A DNA stretch of 64,000 nt, taken from positions 1 to 64,000 of the forward strand of contig CAYQNJ010000005.1 of the NCBI GenBank assembly GCA_964418835.1, given 5' to 3'. A model generated the notes under the pieces. That model was not told the DNA's origin. It worked only from the letters and a program-made list of their open reading frames with translations, and did not search any database. This document shows positions 15,388 through 25,146 of this stretch, piece by piece. This DNA comes from UBA9076 sp964418835. GTDB lineage: Bacteria; Bacillota_I; Bacilli_A; Erysipelotrichales; Erysipelotrichaceae. Numbering within the stretch: position 1 is the stretch's first letter; each line of letters starts with the position of its first letter. The translations under genes and the position numbers were made by a program.

Positions 15388-17295
15388 ATGACTAATTATA
15401 ATGAAAATAGTATTCAAATATTAGAAGGTCTTGATGCGGTTAGAAAAAGACCTGGTATGTATATTGGATCTACTGATAGTAAGGGATTACACCATCTTAT
15501 TTGGGAGATTGTAGATAACTCTATAGATGAGGCATTAAATGGCTATGGAAATAAAATTACAATCACTTTAGAAAAAGGTGGGGTTTGTTGTGTTGAAGAT
15601 GAAGGTAGAGGAATGCCTGTAGGGAAACACTCTAGTGGGGTAAACACACTTCAAGTTATTTTTACTGTGCTTCATGCTGGTGGCAAGTTTAATTCTCAAG
15701 GTGGCTATAAAACAGCTGGAGGGTTACATGGTGTTGGGGCTTCTGTAGTTAATGCATTAAGTGAATGGTTAGAAGTAGAAGTGGCACATGATGGTAAACT
15801 TTATAGAATGAAATTTGAAAATGGTGGTAAAAAAGTTAGTCCACTTGAAGTTATTGGTAAAAGTACTAAAACAGGAAGTAAGGTTAGATTTAAACCTGAT
15901 GCTAAAATATTTTCAACAACTGATTTTAACTATAGTCATGTAAGTGAAAGAGCTAGAGAAGAAGCATTCTTACTTAATGGAATTACTATGGTTGTTAAAG
16001 ATGAGAAATTATCTAAAAAAGAAGAATATCATTATGAAGATGGTTTAGTAGCGTTTTTAAACTACTTACATGAAGATAGAAATGTGTTAATGGAACCTGT
16101 AAAGATTAATGGTGAATATAATGGCATTAAAATAGATTGTGCTTTCCAATACACAGATGATTATCAAGAAAATACATATAGTTTTGTTAACTTGGTAAGA
16201 ACTGGAGATGGTGGAACTCATGAAGTTGGTTATAAATCAGCATTTACAAAAGCATTTAATGATTATGCAAGAAAGAATGGAATACTAAAGGATAAAGATA
16301 AAAATTTTGATGGTAGTGATGTTAGAGAAGGTTTAACATCTATTTTATCTTTAACAATACCTGAAGAACTATTACAGTTTGAAGGACAAACAAAGGCAAA
16401 ACTAGGAACACCAGAAGCAAGAACTGCTGTTGAAAATGCGATTGGTGAAAAGATGACTTATTTCCTAGAAGAAAATAAAGACCTAACCTTAGAATTAATT
16501 AAGAAAATGCAAAAAGCTTCTTCTGCAAGAGAGGCTGCGCGTAAAGCTAGAGAAGAAATTAGAAAAGGAAAATCGAGTGGAAGAAGTGAGAAAGTCCTTT
16601 CTGGTAAGCTAGCACCTGCACAATCAAAAGATAGTTCTAGAAAAGAGTTGTTCCTTGTGGAAGGTGATTCAGCCGGTGGTAGTGCAAAACAGGGAAGAGA
16701 TTCTAAATATCAAGCAATACTTCCTTTAAGAGGAAAAGTATTAAATACAGAAAAAAGTAGTATTGCAGATATAGAAAAAAATGAAGAATTAAATACTGTT
16801 ATCCATGCGATGGGAGCAGGGGTTGGAAATAATTTTGATTATACTGAAAGTAACTATGGAAAAATAATAATTATGACAGATGCGGATACTGATGGGGCTC
16901 ATATTCAAGTATTACTTTTAACATTCTTCTATAGATACATGAGACAAGCAATTGAAAATGGAATGATATATATTGCATTACCTCCATTATTTAAAGTAAG
17001 TAAAGGGAAAACTGTAGAGTATTGTTATACAGAGGAAGAACTTGAAGAATTAAAGAAAAAACTTGGTAAAGTTGAAATTCAAAGATATAAGGGTCTTGGA
17101 GAAATGAATGCAACTCAATTATGGGATACAACAATGAATCCAGAGACTAGAACACTAATTCAAGTAAATATAGAAGATGGTGTTATGGCAGAAAGAAGAG
17201 TCACAGTTTTAATGGGAGATAAGGCTAATCTAAGAAGAGAGTGGATTGAAGATAATGTTTCATTCTCATTAGAAGATAGTTATAAGGTGGTGTAG
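15388..17295 (+). CDS. parE: DNA topoisomerase IV subunit B (ParE)
   Basis: The 635-aa GHKL ATPase subunit has RKRPGMYIGSTD, EIVDNSIDEA (Glu40 and Asn44 for ATP and Mg), the ATP lid GGLHGVGASVVNALS, the TOPRIM motif EGDSAGGSAKQGRD and the metal site DADTDGAHI, and the C-terminal QRYKGLGEMN. Topoisomerase IV decatenates daughter chromosomes. Divergent plsY and adjacent parC indicate ParE rather than GyrB. AAAGGGG precedes the ATG. It is one base from parC. Confidence 0.92.
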   Translation: MTNYNENSIQILEGLDAVRKRPGMYIGSTDSKGLHHLIWEIVDNSIDEALNGYGNKITITLEKGGVCCVEDEGRGMPVGKHSSGVNTLQVIFTVLHAGGKFNSQGGYKTAGGLHGVGASVVNALSEWLEVEVAHDGKLYRMKFENGGKKVSPLEVIGKSTKTGSKVRFKPDAKIFSTTDFNYSHVSERAREEAFLLNGITMVVKDEKLSKKEEYHYEDGLVAFLNYLHEDRNVLMEPVKINGEYNGIKIDCAFQYTDDYQENTYSFVNLVRTGDGGTHEVGYKSAFTKAFNDYARKNGILKDKDKNFDGSDVREGLTSILSLTIPEELLQFEGQTKAKLGTPEARTAVENAIGEKMTYFLEENKDLTLELIKKMQKASSAREAARKAREEIRKGKSSGRSEKVLSGKLAPAQSKDSSRKELFLVEGDSAGGSAKQGRDSKYQAILPLRGKVLNTEKSSIADIEKNEELNTVIHAMGAGVGNNFDYTESNYGKIIIMTDADTDGAHIQVLLLTFFYRYMRQAIENGMIYIALPPLFKVSKGKTVEYCYTEEELEELKKKLGKVEIQRYKGLGEMNATQLWDTTMNPETRTLIQVNIEDGVMAERRVTVLMGDKANLRREWIEDNVSFSLEDSYKVV

Positions 17296-17296
17296 A

Positions 17297-19816
17297 ATGG
17301 CAAAAAAACAAAAAGATGTTGTAGTTAAGGATTATGTAGTTAGTAACCTTGAAGATATAATGGGTGATCGTTTTGGACGTTATTCAAAGTACATCATTCA
17401 AGAAAGAGCATTACCTGATGCTAGAGATGGGTTAAAACCAGTTCAAAGAAGAATTTTATATGCAATGTATCATGAAGGAAATGTGTTTGAAAGAGCTCAC
17501 AGAAAATCAGCAAAAACAGTTGGTTTAGTTATTGGTAATTATCATCCTCATGGTGATTCTTCTGTGTATGATGCGATGGTTAGAATGTCTCAAGATTGGA
17601 AGGTTAGATTACCTTTAATTGATATGCATGGTAACAATGGATCTATTGATGATGACCCAGCTGCTGCAATGCGTTATACAGAGGCAAGACTTTCAAAAGT
17701 TACTAGTACAATGCTTGAAGATATTAATAGTAATACTGTAGAGTTCACTCCTAACTTTGATGATACCGAATTAGAACCAACAGTATTACCTAGTAGATTT
17801 CCTGTTTTACTAGTTAATGGATCTACTGGTATCGCTGCAGGTTATGCGACTAATATTGCACCACATAACTTAGGTGAAGTTTTAGAAGGTACCATTTATA
17901 GATTACAAAATCCTAATTGTACACTAGAAGAAGTTATGACTTATATACCTGGACCTGATTTTCCTACTGGTGGAATAGTTCAAGGGAAACAAGGTATTAT
18001 AGATGCTTTTACAACTGGTAAAGGTAGAGTTGTTGTAAAAGCTAAGGCTGAAATTATTCAAAATAAAACAATGCAACAAATCATTATTACCGAAATACCT
18101 TATGAAGTAATAAAATCTAATTTAGTTAAGAAGATGGATGACATTAAACTTTCTAAGGATTTAGGTGGAATTATGGATGTTAGAGATGAAAGTGATAGAA
18201 ATGGTTTAAGAATAGTTGTAGATGTTAAAAAGGATGCGGATGCAAATCTAATTCTTAATTATTTTTATAAGAATACTGATTTACAAACATATTACAACTA
18301 CAATATGGTTGCAATTGTAAACAAAAGACCTGAACAACTAGGAATACTTGCATTACTGGATGCTTTTATAGAACATAGAAAAGATATTGTATTAAGAAGA
18401 AGTAAATATTTATTAAATAAAATGGAAACAAGATGTCATATTATTGAGGGTTTAATGAAGGCAGTTTCCATTTTAGATGAAATTATAGCAATAATTAGAG
18501 CTTCTAAAGATAAAGAAGATTCTAAAAGAGGATTAATTGAAGCTTTTAACTTTACAAATGAACAAGCAGAAGCAATTGTAAACTTAAGACTTTATAGACT
18601 AAGCAATACAGATATTTTTGCATTAAGAGAAGAATTTGCACAGTTAGTAAATCAAATTGAAGAAACAAAAACTATTATTGAAAATCCTAAGGTTTTAAGA
18701 AGTGTAATTGTAAAAGAATTAAGAGAAATATCAAAGGAATATAAAGATGATAGAAGAACATTAGTTGAAGATGAAATAGAAGAAATAGTTATAGATAAAA
18801 TGAGTATGATTACAAATGAAAAGGTCATGATAACTGTTTCTAAAGATGGTTATACTAAACGCGTTTCTTTAAGATCGTATCAAGCTAGTGATGGTTTGAC
18901 TGGTGTTAAAGAAGGTGATGAATTGATTGGCGTAATGGAAGCTGATACTGTTGATACATTATTGTTATTTACTAGTAAGGGTAACTATGGATATCTTCCA
19001 GTTTATGAAATAGAAGAATCAAGGTGGAAAGATGTTGGTAGTCACTTAAACAACATTATGAAAATTGATGGTGATGATAAAATTATCAACGCAATATTAG
19101 TTAAAAACTTTGAAACTTATGCAAGTGTAATAACTATAAGTAAACAAGGTATGATAAAAAGGACAATGATGAATCAATGGATTGTTCAAAGATATAATAA
19201 AGTGATGCCAGCAATGAAATTAAAAGGTAAGGATGAACTTTTAAAAGCATTTATTACTTATGAAAATGAAGATGTTGTTTTAATTTCAAATAATGGTTAT
19301 TGTGTACGATATTCAAATGAACAAGTACCACTTACTGGACCAAAGTCACAAGGTGTTAAAGCAATTAAATTGTCAAAGGGTGATACTTTAGCAACTGCTT
19401 CTTCAATTAATTCAAACAATAACTTGTTAGTAATAAGTGGAACTGGCGGTATGAAGAGATTAAGAAATGAGGATATGAATATCACTTCAAGGGCAGCCAA
19501 AGGATACACAATCGCAAAAATATTAAAATCAAAATCATGGGATATTAAATATTCATGTGTTGTCAATGTTTATGATGAATTGATATTTGTGGATAAAGAT
19601 TTAGTGAAAATTAGTGGTAAAGATATTCCATTAATGAGTAAAGATTCTACTTTCTCGAATGTTATTAATTTAAATGCTGGTTGGTACTATGTTAAAAACA
19701 TAGAAGAATGTAAAATAGTGGACGCAATGAATCCACCTAAACCAGAAATAATTATTGAAGAAAATGATGAAGAAATAGTTCATGATGATTTTGAACAAAT
19801 GGATTTATTTGATTAA
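17297..19816 (+). CDS. parC: DNA topoisomerase IV subunit A (ParC)
   Basis: The 839-aa subunit has RALPDARDGLKPVQRRIL, the quinolone-target loop HPHGDSSVYDAMVR, and the catalytic Tyr127 in PAAAMRYTEARLS preceded by GNNGSIDDDP, which is ParC-like. The C-terminal third is a six-bladed pinwheel DNA-wrapping domain with blades such as VMITVSKDGYTKR and LLVISGTGGMKR. It cleaves and rejoins DNA with ParE. AAGGTGGTG precedes the ATG, one base after the parE stop. The tail DDFEQMDLFD is acidic. Confidence 0.92.
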   Translation: MAKKQKDVVVKDYVVSNLEDIMGDRFGRYSKYIIQERALPDARDGLKPVQRRILYAMYHEGNVFERAHRKSAKTVGLVIGNYHPHGDSSVYDAMVRMSQDWKVRLPLIDMHGNNGSIDDDPAAAMRYTEARLSKVTSTMLEDINSNTVEFTPNFDDTELEPTVLPSRFPVLLVNGSTGIAAGYATNIAPHNLGEVLEGTIYRLQNPNCTLEEVMTYIPGPDFPTGGIVQGKQGIIDAFTTGKGRVVVKAKAEIIQNKTMQQIIITEIPYEVIKSNLVKKMDDIKLSKDLGGIMDVRDESDRNGLRIVVDVKKDADANLILNYFYKNTDLQTYYNYNMVAIVNKRPEQLGILALLDAFIEHRKDIVLRRSKYLLNKMETRCHIIEGLMKAVSILDEIIAIIRASKDKEDSKRGLIEAFNFTNEQAEAIVNLRLYRLSNTDIFALREEFAQLVNQIEETKTIIENPKVLRSVIVKELREISKEYKDDRRTLVEDEIEEIVIDKMSMITNEKVMITVSKDGYTKRVSLRSYQASDGLTGVKEGDELIGVMEADTVDTLLLFTSKGNYGYLPVYEIEESRWKDVGSHLNNIMKIDGDDKIINAILVKNFETYASVITISKQGMIKRTMMNQWIVQRYNKVMPAMKLKGKDELLKAFITYENEDVVLISNNGYCVRYSNEQVPLTGPKSQGVKAIKLSKGDTLATASSINSNNNLLVISGTGGMKRLRNEDMNITSRAAKGYTIAKILKSKSWDIKYSCVVNVYDELIFVDKDLVKISGKDIPLMSKDSTFSNVINLNAGWYYVKNIEECKIVDAMNPPKPEIIIEENDEEIVHDDFEQMDLFD

Positions 19817-19900
19817 TCTTATGTAAAATTTACAAAAATATAATTGTTAAATAAATAATTTAGGTGTAAAATTACCAACGATATGAATGGAGGGAACAGA

Positions 19901-20824
19901 ATGCAAAGTTTTTTTAGTAAAAAAAGGGGAGCATTAGCTATTGGATTTACTATAGGTGTAGCACTTTCTGGTTTAATATTAGCTTACTTAGCACTTAGAC
20001 CACAACCAACGCTTAATATTGCTACTGCTGAGGATACTTTGGGTGAAGTAGAACTTGAACAAGTAGTATTAAGTGATAATGAATTTGTAAAAATTACTAC
20101 TTCATCATTATATATGGATAGTATTGTTGGTGATTATATTGTTGAGATTGAAGTTGAAAATAAAACACCAGATACATTATATTTATATTCTGACTTAGGT
20201 GCTGTAAATCATTATATGATTTCTCCTTTTATGATGGATAATGAAATAAAAGGAAATGCTATAAAAAGTTTAAATATTAATTTGCCAGTAAATTATTTGT
20301 CATACTACAATATTACTGAAGTTGGTTTAATTGAGTTTAATATTTCAGTAGAAGACTCAATGAGAACATTAAGCAATAGACCAATAGTGTTAGCTGATCT
20401 ATATCAATTAAGTGCTAAAACAGATAAGTATGATGCTATCACTGATACTCTTGTGGTTGAAGGAAAAGAAATATTTAATGATGCTGGAATAAAATTAGTG
20501 CTTACAAATCCAGAAGATCTTCTAACAAGCCCTAACAATGTTGAGGTTTACATGGAAAATAATACAGATCAACCTTATACATTCTTCTTTAATCAATTTA
20601 TGAATGAGGGTGGAGAGTTTTATGATCCAAATACTACATTAACAGTAAGAATGTACTCTGATTCTAAATATTTAATATCAAAAGATATGATGTTTAATCC
20701 TGAAGCTATAGATCCTTCATTAACTATAGGTTCAGCGTTTTCACTATTTGATGATAAAACAACTTATACAACAGGTCCTGAAATTTTAGACCAATATGTC
20801 GTTTATTGGAATGAGGTGAAATAA
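19901..20824 (+). CDS. Membrane-anchored extracytoplasmic protein of unknown family, 307 aa
   Basis: I do not recognise the family. A basic start (FFSKKRG) and one hydrophobic helix at about residues 10-32 should anchor it with the rest outside. The remainder looks beta-rich and falls into two similar modules, each with a VE(V/Y)xxENxT..x(P/D) strand, a hydrophobic loop and a closing Phe/Ile strand. The ATG at 19901 follows GGAGGG by 7 bases; an in-frame ATG at 19883 precedes that site and is rejected. It is one base from a gene of the same architecture and lies 84 bases after parC, with TATAAT at 19839-19844. Confidence 0.8.
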   Translation: MQSFFSKKRGALAIGFTIGVALSGLILAYLALRPQPTLNIATAEDTLGEVELEQVVLSDNEFVKITTSSLYMDSIVGDYIVEIEVENKTPDTLYLYSDLGAVNHYMISPFMMDNEIKGNAIKSLNINLPVNYLSYYNITEVGLIEFNISVEDSMRTLSNRPIVLADLYQLSAKTDKYDAITDTLVVEGKEIFNDAGIKLVLTNPEDLLTSPNNVEVYMENNTDQPYTFFFNQFMNEGGEFYDPNTTLTVRMYSDSKYLISKDMMFNPEAIDPSLTIGSAFSLFDDKTTYTTGPEILDQYVVYWNEVK

Positions 20825-20825
20825 G

Positions 20826-21734
20826 ATGGAAAATAATAAATTGGGATTAATATGGTGGTTAACACTTTTATTAGGTATAGTATTAGGTTTTGCGACAACT
20901 TTTGGTGGAATGATCGCATATAATTATTTTTCATATCAAAAGGCACAAAAAGATTGGTTTTATTCTGATAAAAAACTAGTTATGATTCCAGAAGTGCTTG
21001 AGGATAACGAATTATTTACCATTGAAATGGTATCAGCGGATAATAAAGAATCGTATTCTTCAGGTGCTAGTATGATTTATAAACTAACAAATAAAACTAA
21101 TGATAGTATGACTTTTATGAGTGATTATATTGTTATGAATGGTTATGGTATTGGTGGAAGTTTATATGAAGAAGTGCCAGCAAATCAAAGTAAAGAAGCT
21201 GTAATGATAGTAAATGATAATTTATTTGATTATGATATTGAAAAAATCACTGATGTTACTATTTCATTAACTGTTAATTATATAAATAATGATGGAAATT
21301 CAGAATATAAAAAATTTGGACCATATACAGCTAAATCGGAATATAAAGATTATGATCAATCAAAGATTGATGAAAAAGTTAATGTTGGTAATTTGATATA
21401 TGATGAAAATGGAATTAAAATTACAGTATTAGATAATAGGTATGAAACAGATAGTTATGCACCAAAACAATGGTTATTAGTAGAGAATTTAAATGATTTT
21501 ACTCTAGGAACTGGTATGGGTGAAATTGTAATTAATGGTATTACTATTTCTAATGCATCATTTTATACTACTGATATAGCTCCTAATGGAAAAGTTAAGG
21601 CTCCAATAATTCTGGATATGTCTGATTCAGAAAAAGAGAAAATTCCTACAATTGAATCTATTGAATTTTATATTGATTTCCATAATTATGATGAAGGTTT
21701 TAAAGTAGAGACAGATAAGCTAAAAGTAAAATAG
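20826..21734 (+). CDS. Membrane-anchored extracytoplasmic protein of unknown family, 302 aa (paralogue of the preceding gene)
   Basis: It has the same plan as the preceding product: a hydrophobic helix at about residues 8-31 (LIWWLTLLLGIVLGF), then two beta-rich modules outside. Shared features are the pairs YKLTNKTND and LVENLNDF, the strands IVMNG and IVINGITI, and module ends such as VTISLTVNY and IEFYIDF. This suggests an Ig-like or DUF4352-like fold repeated twice, though I cannot assign the family. There are no lipobox, catalytic motif or sorting signal. GAGGTG precedes the ATG. The two genes probably arose by tandem duplication. Confidence 0.8.
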   Translation: MENNKLGLIWWLTLLLGIVLGFATTFGGMIAYNYFSYQKAQKDWFYSDKKLVMIPEVLEDNELFTIEMVSADNKESYSSGASMIYKLTNKTNDSMTFMSDYIVMNGYGIGGSLYEEVPANQSKEAVMIVNDNLFDYDIEKITDVTISLTVNYINNDGNSEYKKFGPYTAKSEYKDYDQSKIDEKVNVGNLIYDENGIKITVLDNRYETDSYAPKQWLLVENLNDFTLGTGMGEIVINGITISNASFYTTDIAPNGKVKAPIILDMSDSEKEKIPTIESIEFYIDFHNYDEGFKVETDKLKVK

Positions 21735-21760
21735 TTACCATTAAGGTAACTATTTTTTTA
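21730..21760. terminator. Bidirectional terminator
   Basis: AATAGTTACC (21730-21739) pairs with GGTAACTATT (21745-21754), then seven T. A-rich sequence on the left serves the opposite strand. It overlaps both convergent stop codons. Confidence 0.85.
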
Positions 21761-22397
21761 GTGTTTCTATTACTTCATCTAATGAATTAAATGAATAATC
21801 ATATTTTGATTTTATTAATTCATCAGGTTTTACAGTATCATAAATAAACCCGGCACTCATTTTAGCGTTTTTAGCGGCTAATATACCATTTCTACTATCT
21901 TCTAGTACTAAACACTCTTTAGGACTTACATTGAGCTTATTAGCTGCTAATAAGAAGATGTCTGGATTTGGTTTATGATTTTTTACCATATCTCCAGTAC
22001 ATATAGCATCAAAATTATATTGTTTTTTCATTCCACTTATTACTTTTAAAGCATAATCTAAGAATGAACTTGTCGCTATCGCAATTTTATAGTTATTTTC
22101 TGTAAGATAATCTAATAGTTCATACAAACCTTTTTTATAAAAATTAGGATTGTTTTCTACTTCATAATAAATAGAATCAAATCTAGCTTTTGAAATGATT
22201 TCTAAGTTATCTTCAATAACTTTGAATCTATCAAATTGTGCTTGAGATGCTTTTTTAGTTGTTCCAATAATACCCAAAAAAAATTCTTCATCTAAATCAA
22301 TACCTAATTTTTTTCCTTCACTTGTATAAACTTCCCTTGTAATTCTTTCTGAATCTATAATTAGTCCATCTAAATCAAATATTACACATTTAAACAT
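21750..22397 (-). CDS. HAD-superfamily phosphatase/phosphomutase (beta-PGM-like)
   Basis: The 215-aa protein has FDLDGLIIDSE (motif I with the Asp-x-Asp), a helical cap, the motif II Ser in IATSSF, the Lys in KNHKPNPDIF and the motif IV LEDSRNGILAAKNA. This set fits the beta-phosphoglucomutase/sugar-phosphatase branch. The substrate is unknown. GAGGTG is 6 bases before the ATG at 22397; the upstream in-frame GTG is part of that ribosome binding site, so it is not the start. It is monocistronic, divergent from the yqe operon. Confidence 0.86.
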   Translation of the reverse strand: MFKCVIFDLDGLIIDSERITREVYTSEGKKLGIDLDEEFFLGIIGTTKKASQAQFDRFKVIEDNLEIISKARFDSIYYEVENNPNFYKKGLYELLDYLTENNYKIAIATSSFLDYALKVISGMKKQYNFDAICTGDMVKNHKPNPDIFLLAANKLNVSPKECLVLEDSRNGILAAKNAKMSAGFIYDTVKPDELIKSKYDYSFNSLDEVIETLKK

Positions 22398-22465
22398 AAT
22401 TAGCACCTCAACTTATACTCACAAGTATTTTACAATTATTGTATAATTAAGTAAATGGAGGTATT

Positions 22466-22999
22466 ATGTCACATTTTTTATTTAAACCAAAACAATATGT
22501 AAAAAGTTATAAGGATATAGATTTATTGAATTTAAAGAAAATAGGTATTAAGGTAATAATTCTTGATATTGATAATACTTTAGTAGATCCTCATAATGAT
22601 ATTTTAGAAGATGATGCAATTAGGTTTGTAAAACAGATTAGAAGTTGTAAAATAATACCTGTTGTTATTAGTAATAATGTAGAGTCAAGAGTTAAGACTT
22701 TTGGTGAAGCATTAAATAGTGATTATATTAGTTTTGCATTAAAGCCTTTTAGTTCTGCTTTTCAAAATATACTAAATAAATATAATGTTAAAAGTGAAGA
22801 GGTAGCTGTACTTGGAGATCAATTATTAACTGATGTACTTGGTGGAAACAGAATGAATATGTATACTATTTTAGTTGATCCAATAAGTGAAAAGGATAAT
22901 TTCTTTGGTAACTTTAATAGAAAACTTGAAAGAAAAATATTTAAATATTTAGAGCATAAGAATGTAATAAAGAAGGGTAAGTATTATGACAATATGTAA
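22466..22999 (+). CDS. yqeG: YqeG-family HAD phosphatase (type IIIA)
   Basis: The 177-aa protein has ILDIDNTLVDP (motif I), VISNNVESR (motif II), and VLGDQLLTDVLGGNR (motif IV). Its N-terminal PKQYVKSY matches the YqeG family, always first in the yqeGHI cluster of Bacilli. It is a predicted phosphatase of unknown substrate, thought to be tied to ribosome biogenesis by its neighbours. GGAGG lies 5 bases before the ATG, and TATAAT lies just upstream (about 22441). It overlaps yqeH by 14 bases. Confidence 0.9.
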   Translation: MSHFLFKPKQYVKSYKDIDLLNLKKIGIKVIILDIDNTLVDPHNDILEDDAIRFVKQIRSCKIIPVVISNNVESRVKTFGEALNSDYISFALKPFSSAFQNILNKYNVKSEEVAVLGDQLLTDVLGGNRMNMYTILVDPISEKDNFFGNFNRKLERKIFKYLEHKNVIKKGKYYDNM

Positions 23000-24032
23000 G
23001 GGTTGTGGGATTAAAATTCAAAATAGAAATAAAAATGAAGTAGGTTATAGTCCAAAGGAAGAATCTACATATTGTCAAAGATGTTTTAGGATAATGCATT
23101 ATGATGATTTAATGTACTCTATGAAAGAAGGAATTCCTACAGAGTATGTTTTAAGTAAGTTAAATAAAATGGATGGATTAATTGTATGGGTGGTAGATTT
23201 ATTTGATTTTGAAGCAAGCATGATTGAGGGATTAAATAGACATATAGTAAACAAGGATATTATTTTAGTTGCGACTAAAAGAGATTTATTACCTAAAGAT
23301 ATTTCAAATAATAAAATAACTAATTTTATTCATGAAAGATTAAAAGAAAAAGGAATTAAAGTTAAAGCGATTTTAATAACATCTAAGTCTGAAAATTATA
23401 ATAGAGATTTAATTTTGGATATATTAAATAAACAAGCTAATGGGAAAGATATTATTGTTATTGGTAAAGCTAATGCGGGAAAATCAACATTTATTAATAT
23501 GTTAATAGGTGATAATGTTCTTACAAAAAGTAAGTATCCAGGAACTACATTAGATTTTAATAAGATTACAATTGGTAAACAAGTTTATATTGATACTCCA
23601 GGTATTGAAGTAAAAAATAGTATGTTGATGCTTATGGATGAAAGTAAACTTAACTCAATAATACCAACACATACGATTAAGCCTACTATATATCAGTTAG
23701 AAGGTGATCAAAGTATTGCCTTAGGTGGTTTAGTTAGAATTGATGTATATGGTGCTATTAAAGCTAGTTTAGTTACGTATTTAAATAATGAATTATTATT
23801 ACATAGAAGTAAGTTAAGTAAAGCGGATGAGTTATGGAATAATCATAAAGGTCATTTGTTAGTGCCTGTAGTTGATGATAAGGTTACTTCTACTTTAACT
23901 AAGGTTTATTATGATAAAATGGATATTGTTATTGATGGATTAGGATGGGTTTGTATCAATAATAAGGTTTCAAAGATAATTGTTACTCATCCAAAACATG
24001 TAAATATTACATTTAGAAAGGCAATGTTATGA
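22986..24032 (+). CDS. yqeH: Ribosome-biogenesis GTPase YqeH
   Basis: The 348-aa circularly permuted GTPase begins with a zinc finger (CKGCG and YCQRCFR). It then has G4 ATKRD before G1 GKANAGKST and G3 IDTPG, the permuted order typical of YqeH. YqeH is needed for 30S assembly. The start ATG lies inside yqeG (AAGGGTAAGT upstream), so translation is coupled. The C-terminal region ending NITFRKAML is the usual RNA-binding part. Confidence 0.94.
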   Translation: MTICKGCGIKIQNRNKNEVGYSPKEESTYCQRCFRIMHYDDLMYSMKEGIPTEYVLSKLNKMDGLIVWVVDLFDFEASMIEGLNRHIVNKDIILVATKRDLLPKDISNNKITNFIHERLKEKGIKVKAILITSKSENYNRDLILDILNKQANGKDIIVIGKANAGKSTFINMLIGDNVLTKSKYPGTTLDFNKITIGKQVYIDTPGIEVKNSMLMLMDESKLNSIIPTHTIKPTIYQLEGDQSIALGGLVRIDVYGAIKASLVTYLNNELLLHRSKLSKADELWNNHKGHLLVPVVDDKVTSTLTKVYYDKMDIVIDGLGWVCINNKVSKIIVTHPKHVNITFRKAML

Positions 24033-24319
24033 TGTTAACAGGCAAACAAAAAAGATATTTAAGATCACTTGGTGTAAATGAAAAACCAGTTGTAATAGTT
24101 GGAAAAGAAGGTTTGAGTACTAATTTAATTGATTCTGCTCTTAATGCATTAAATGCTAGAGAATTAATTAAAGTTAGTGTTTTAAAGTCGTTTGATGGTG
24201 ATATTGATACACTAGCATTTGATATTGCAATGCATACAAAAAGTAGTGTTGTTCAACAAATAGGAAGAACTATTTTATTATATAAACAAGCAAGGGATTC
24301 TAAAATATTATTACCATGA
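24029..24319 (+). CDS. yhbY: YhbY-family CRM-domain RNA-binding protein (YqeI)
   Basis: The 96-aa CRM domain begins LTGKQKRYLRSLG and holds VIVGKEGLS, the GxxG-like RNA-binding loop. The family binds the pre-50S particle. Overlaps by four bases with yqeH and with the next gene show tight coupling. The ATG at 24032 is an alternative start. Confidence 0.92.
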   Translation: MMLTGKQKRYLRSLGVNEKPVVIVGKEGLSTNLIDSALNALNARELIKVSVLKSFDGDIDTLAFDIAMHTKSSVVQQIGRTILLYKQARDSKILLP

Positions 24320-25146
24320 AAAAAATAGGAGTATTTAAACAATTGTTTGATCCAATAACACTTCAAGATATTAGTTTTGTAAAAGTACAAATACAAAAAC
24401 TAAATCTAGATGAAGTTTATTTTATAGTTTTAGATGACCATAATAAGGTAAAGGTTTCTGATAGACAAAAAATGATATTACTTGTATTAGAATTAGAAAA
24501 TATAATGAGTTTATCTAATGCAATCTATATTAAAGAAACAAATAATGAATACTTTAATTTAGAAAATAAAGAATCTTTTATAATACATAATAAGGTAATG
24601 AAGGGAGATTTTTCTTTATTGGATGAAAGAGTTAGAAATTATATTTACTCTAACTGTTTTTATTATGAAGATATTGCCAAAAATAATTTAAAATCACACA
24701 GATTTAATCATAGTCATTCTGTAAGTAGACTAGCAGTAGAAATTGCACAAGCTCATAATTATGATGAAAATAAAGCTTATATTGCTGGTATATTACATGA
24801 CATATGCAAAGAGTTACCTTATGAAAAAACAATGGAGTTAATGAATATCCATTTTAAAGATTTAATTGATGAACCTTACTATTTGTTTCATGCATATTTA
24901 GGTATGATATTTGTAAGAGATAAGTTGTTTATAAAAGATGAAGAGATTTTAAAAGCTATCTACTATCATGTACTAGGTAATGATTATGATACATTATCAA
25001 AAATAATATTTATTTCTGATAAGCTTGATCCTAGTCGTAGTTATGATTCTTCTCATTTAATAAATCTAACATTGATGGATTTAGATGAAGGATTTAGACA
25101 AACAAAGAAAGAAAATGAAGAATATAATAAGGAGAAACTTAAATGA
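24316..25146 (+). CDS. yqeK: Degenerate NadD domain fused to YqeK HD-domain hydrolase
   Basis: The 276-aa protein is a fusion. The N-terminal ~115 residues recall nicotinate-nucleotide adenylyltransferase: GVFKQLFDPIT in place of GGTFDPxHxGH, LDEVYFIVL, and the end RVRNYIYSNCFYYE. The T/HxGH catalytic motif is lost and the domain is about 70 residues short. The C-terminal part is a YqeK HD hydrolase: HSHSVSRLAVEIA, GILHDICKELP and AIYYHVLGN. This family splits Ap4A into ADP in Gram-positives. The position between yhbY and rsfS is exactly that of nadD-yqeK in Bacillus. The HD part is probably active; NadD activity is unlikely. Confidence 0.83.
   Translation: MKKIGVFKQLFDPITLQDISFVKVQIQKLNLDEVYFIVLDDHNKVKVSDRQKMILLVLELENIMSLSNAIYIKETNNEYFNLENKESFIIHNKVMKGDFSLLDERVRNYIYSNCFYYEDIAKNNLKSHRFNHSHSVSRLAVEIAQAHNYDENKAYIAGILHDICKELPYEKTMELMNIHFKDLIDEPYYLFHAYLGMIFVRDKLFIKDEEILKAIYYHVLGNDYDTLSKIIFISDKLDPSRSYDSSHLINLTLMDLDEGFRQTKKENEEYNKEKLK

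Noticed and set aside
15388..19816. The two topoisomerase genes could be gyrB/gyrA.
   Set aside because: Divergent plsY and the ParC-type sequence GNNGSIDDDP before the active Tyr fit topoisomerase IV. No recF or dnaA-type neighbours are present.
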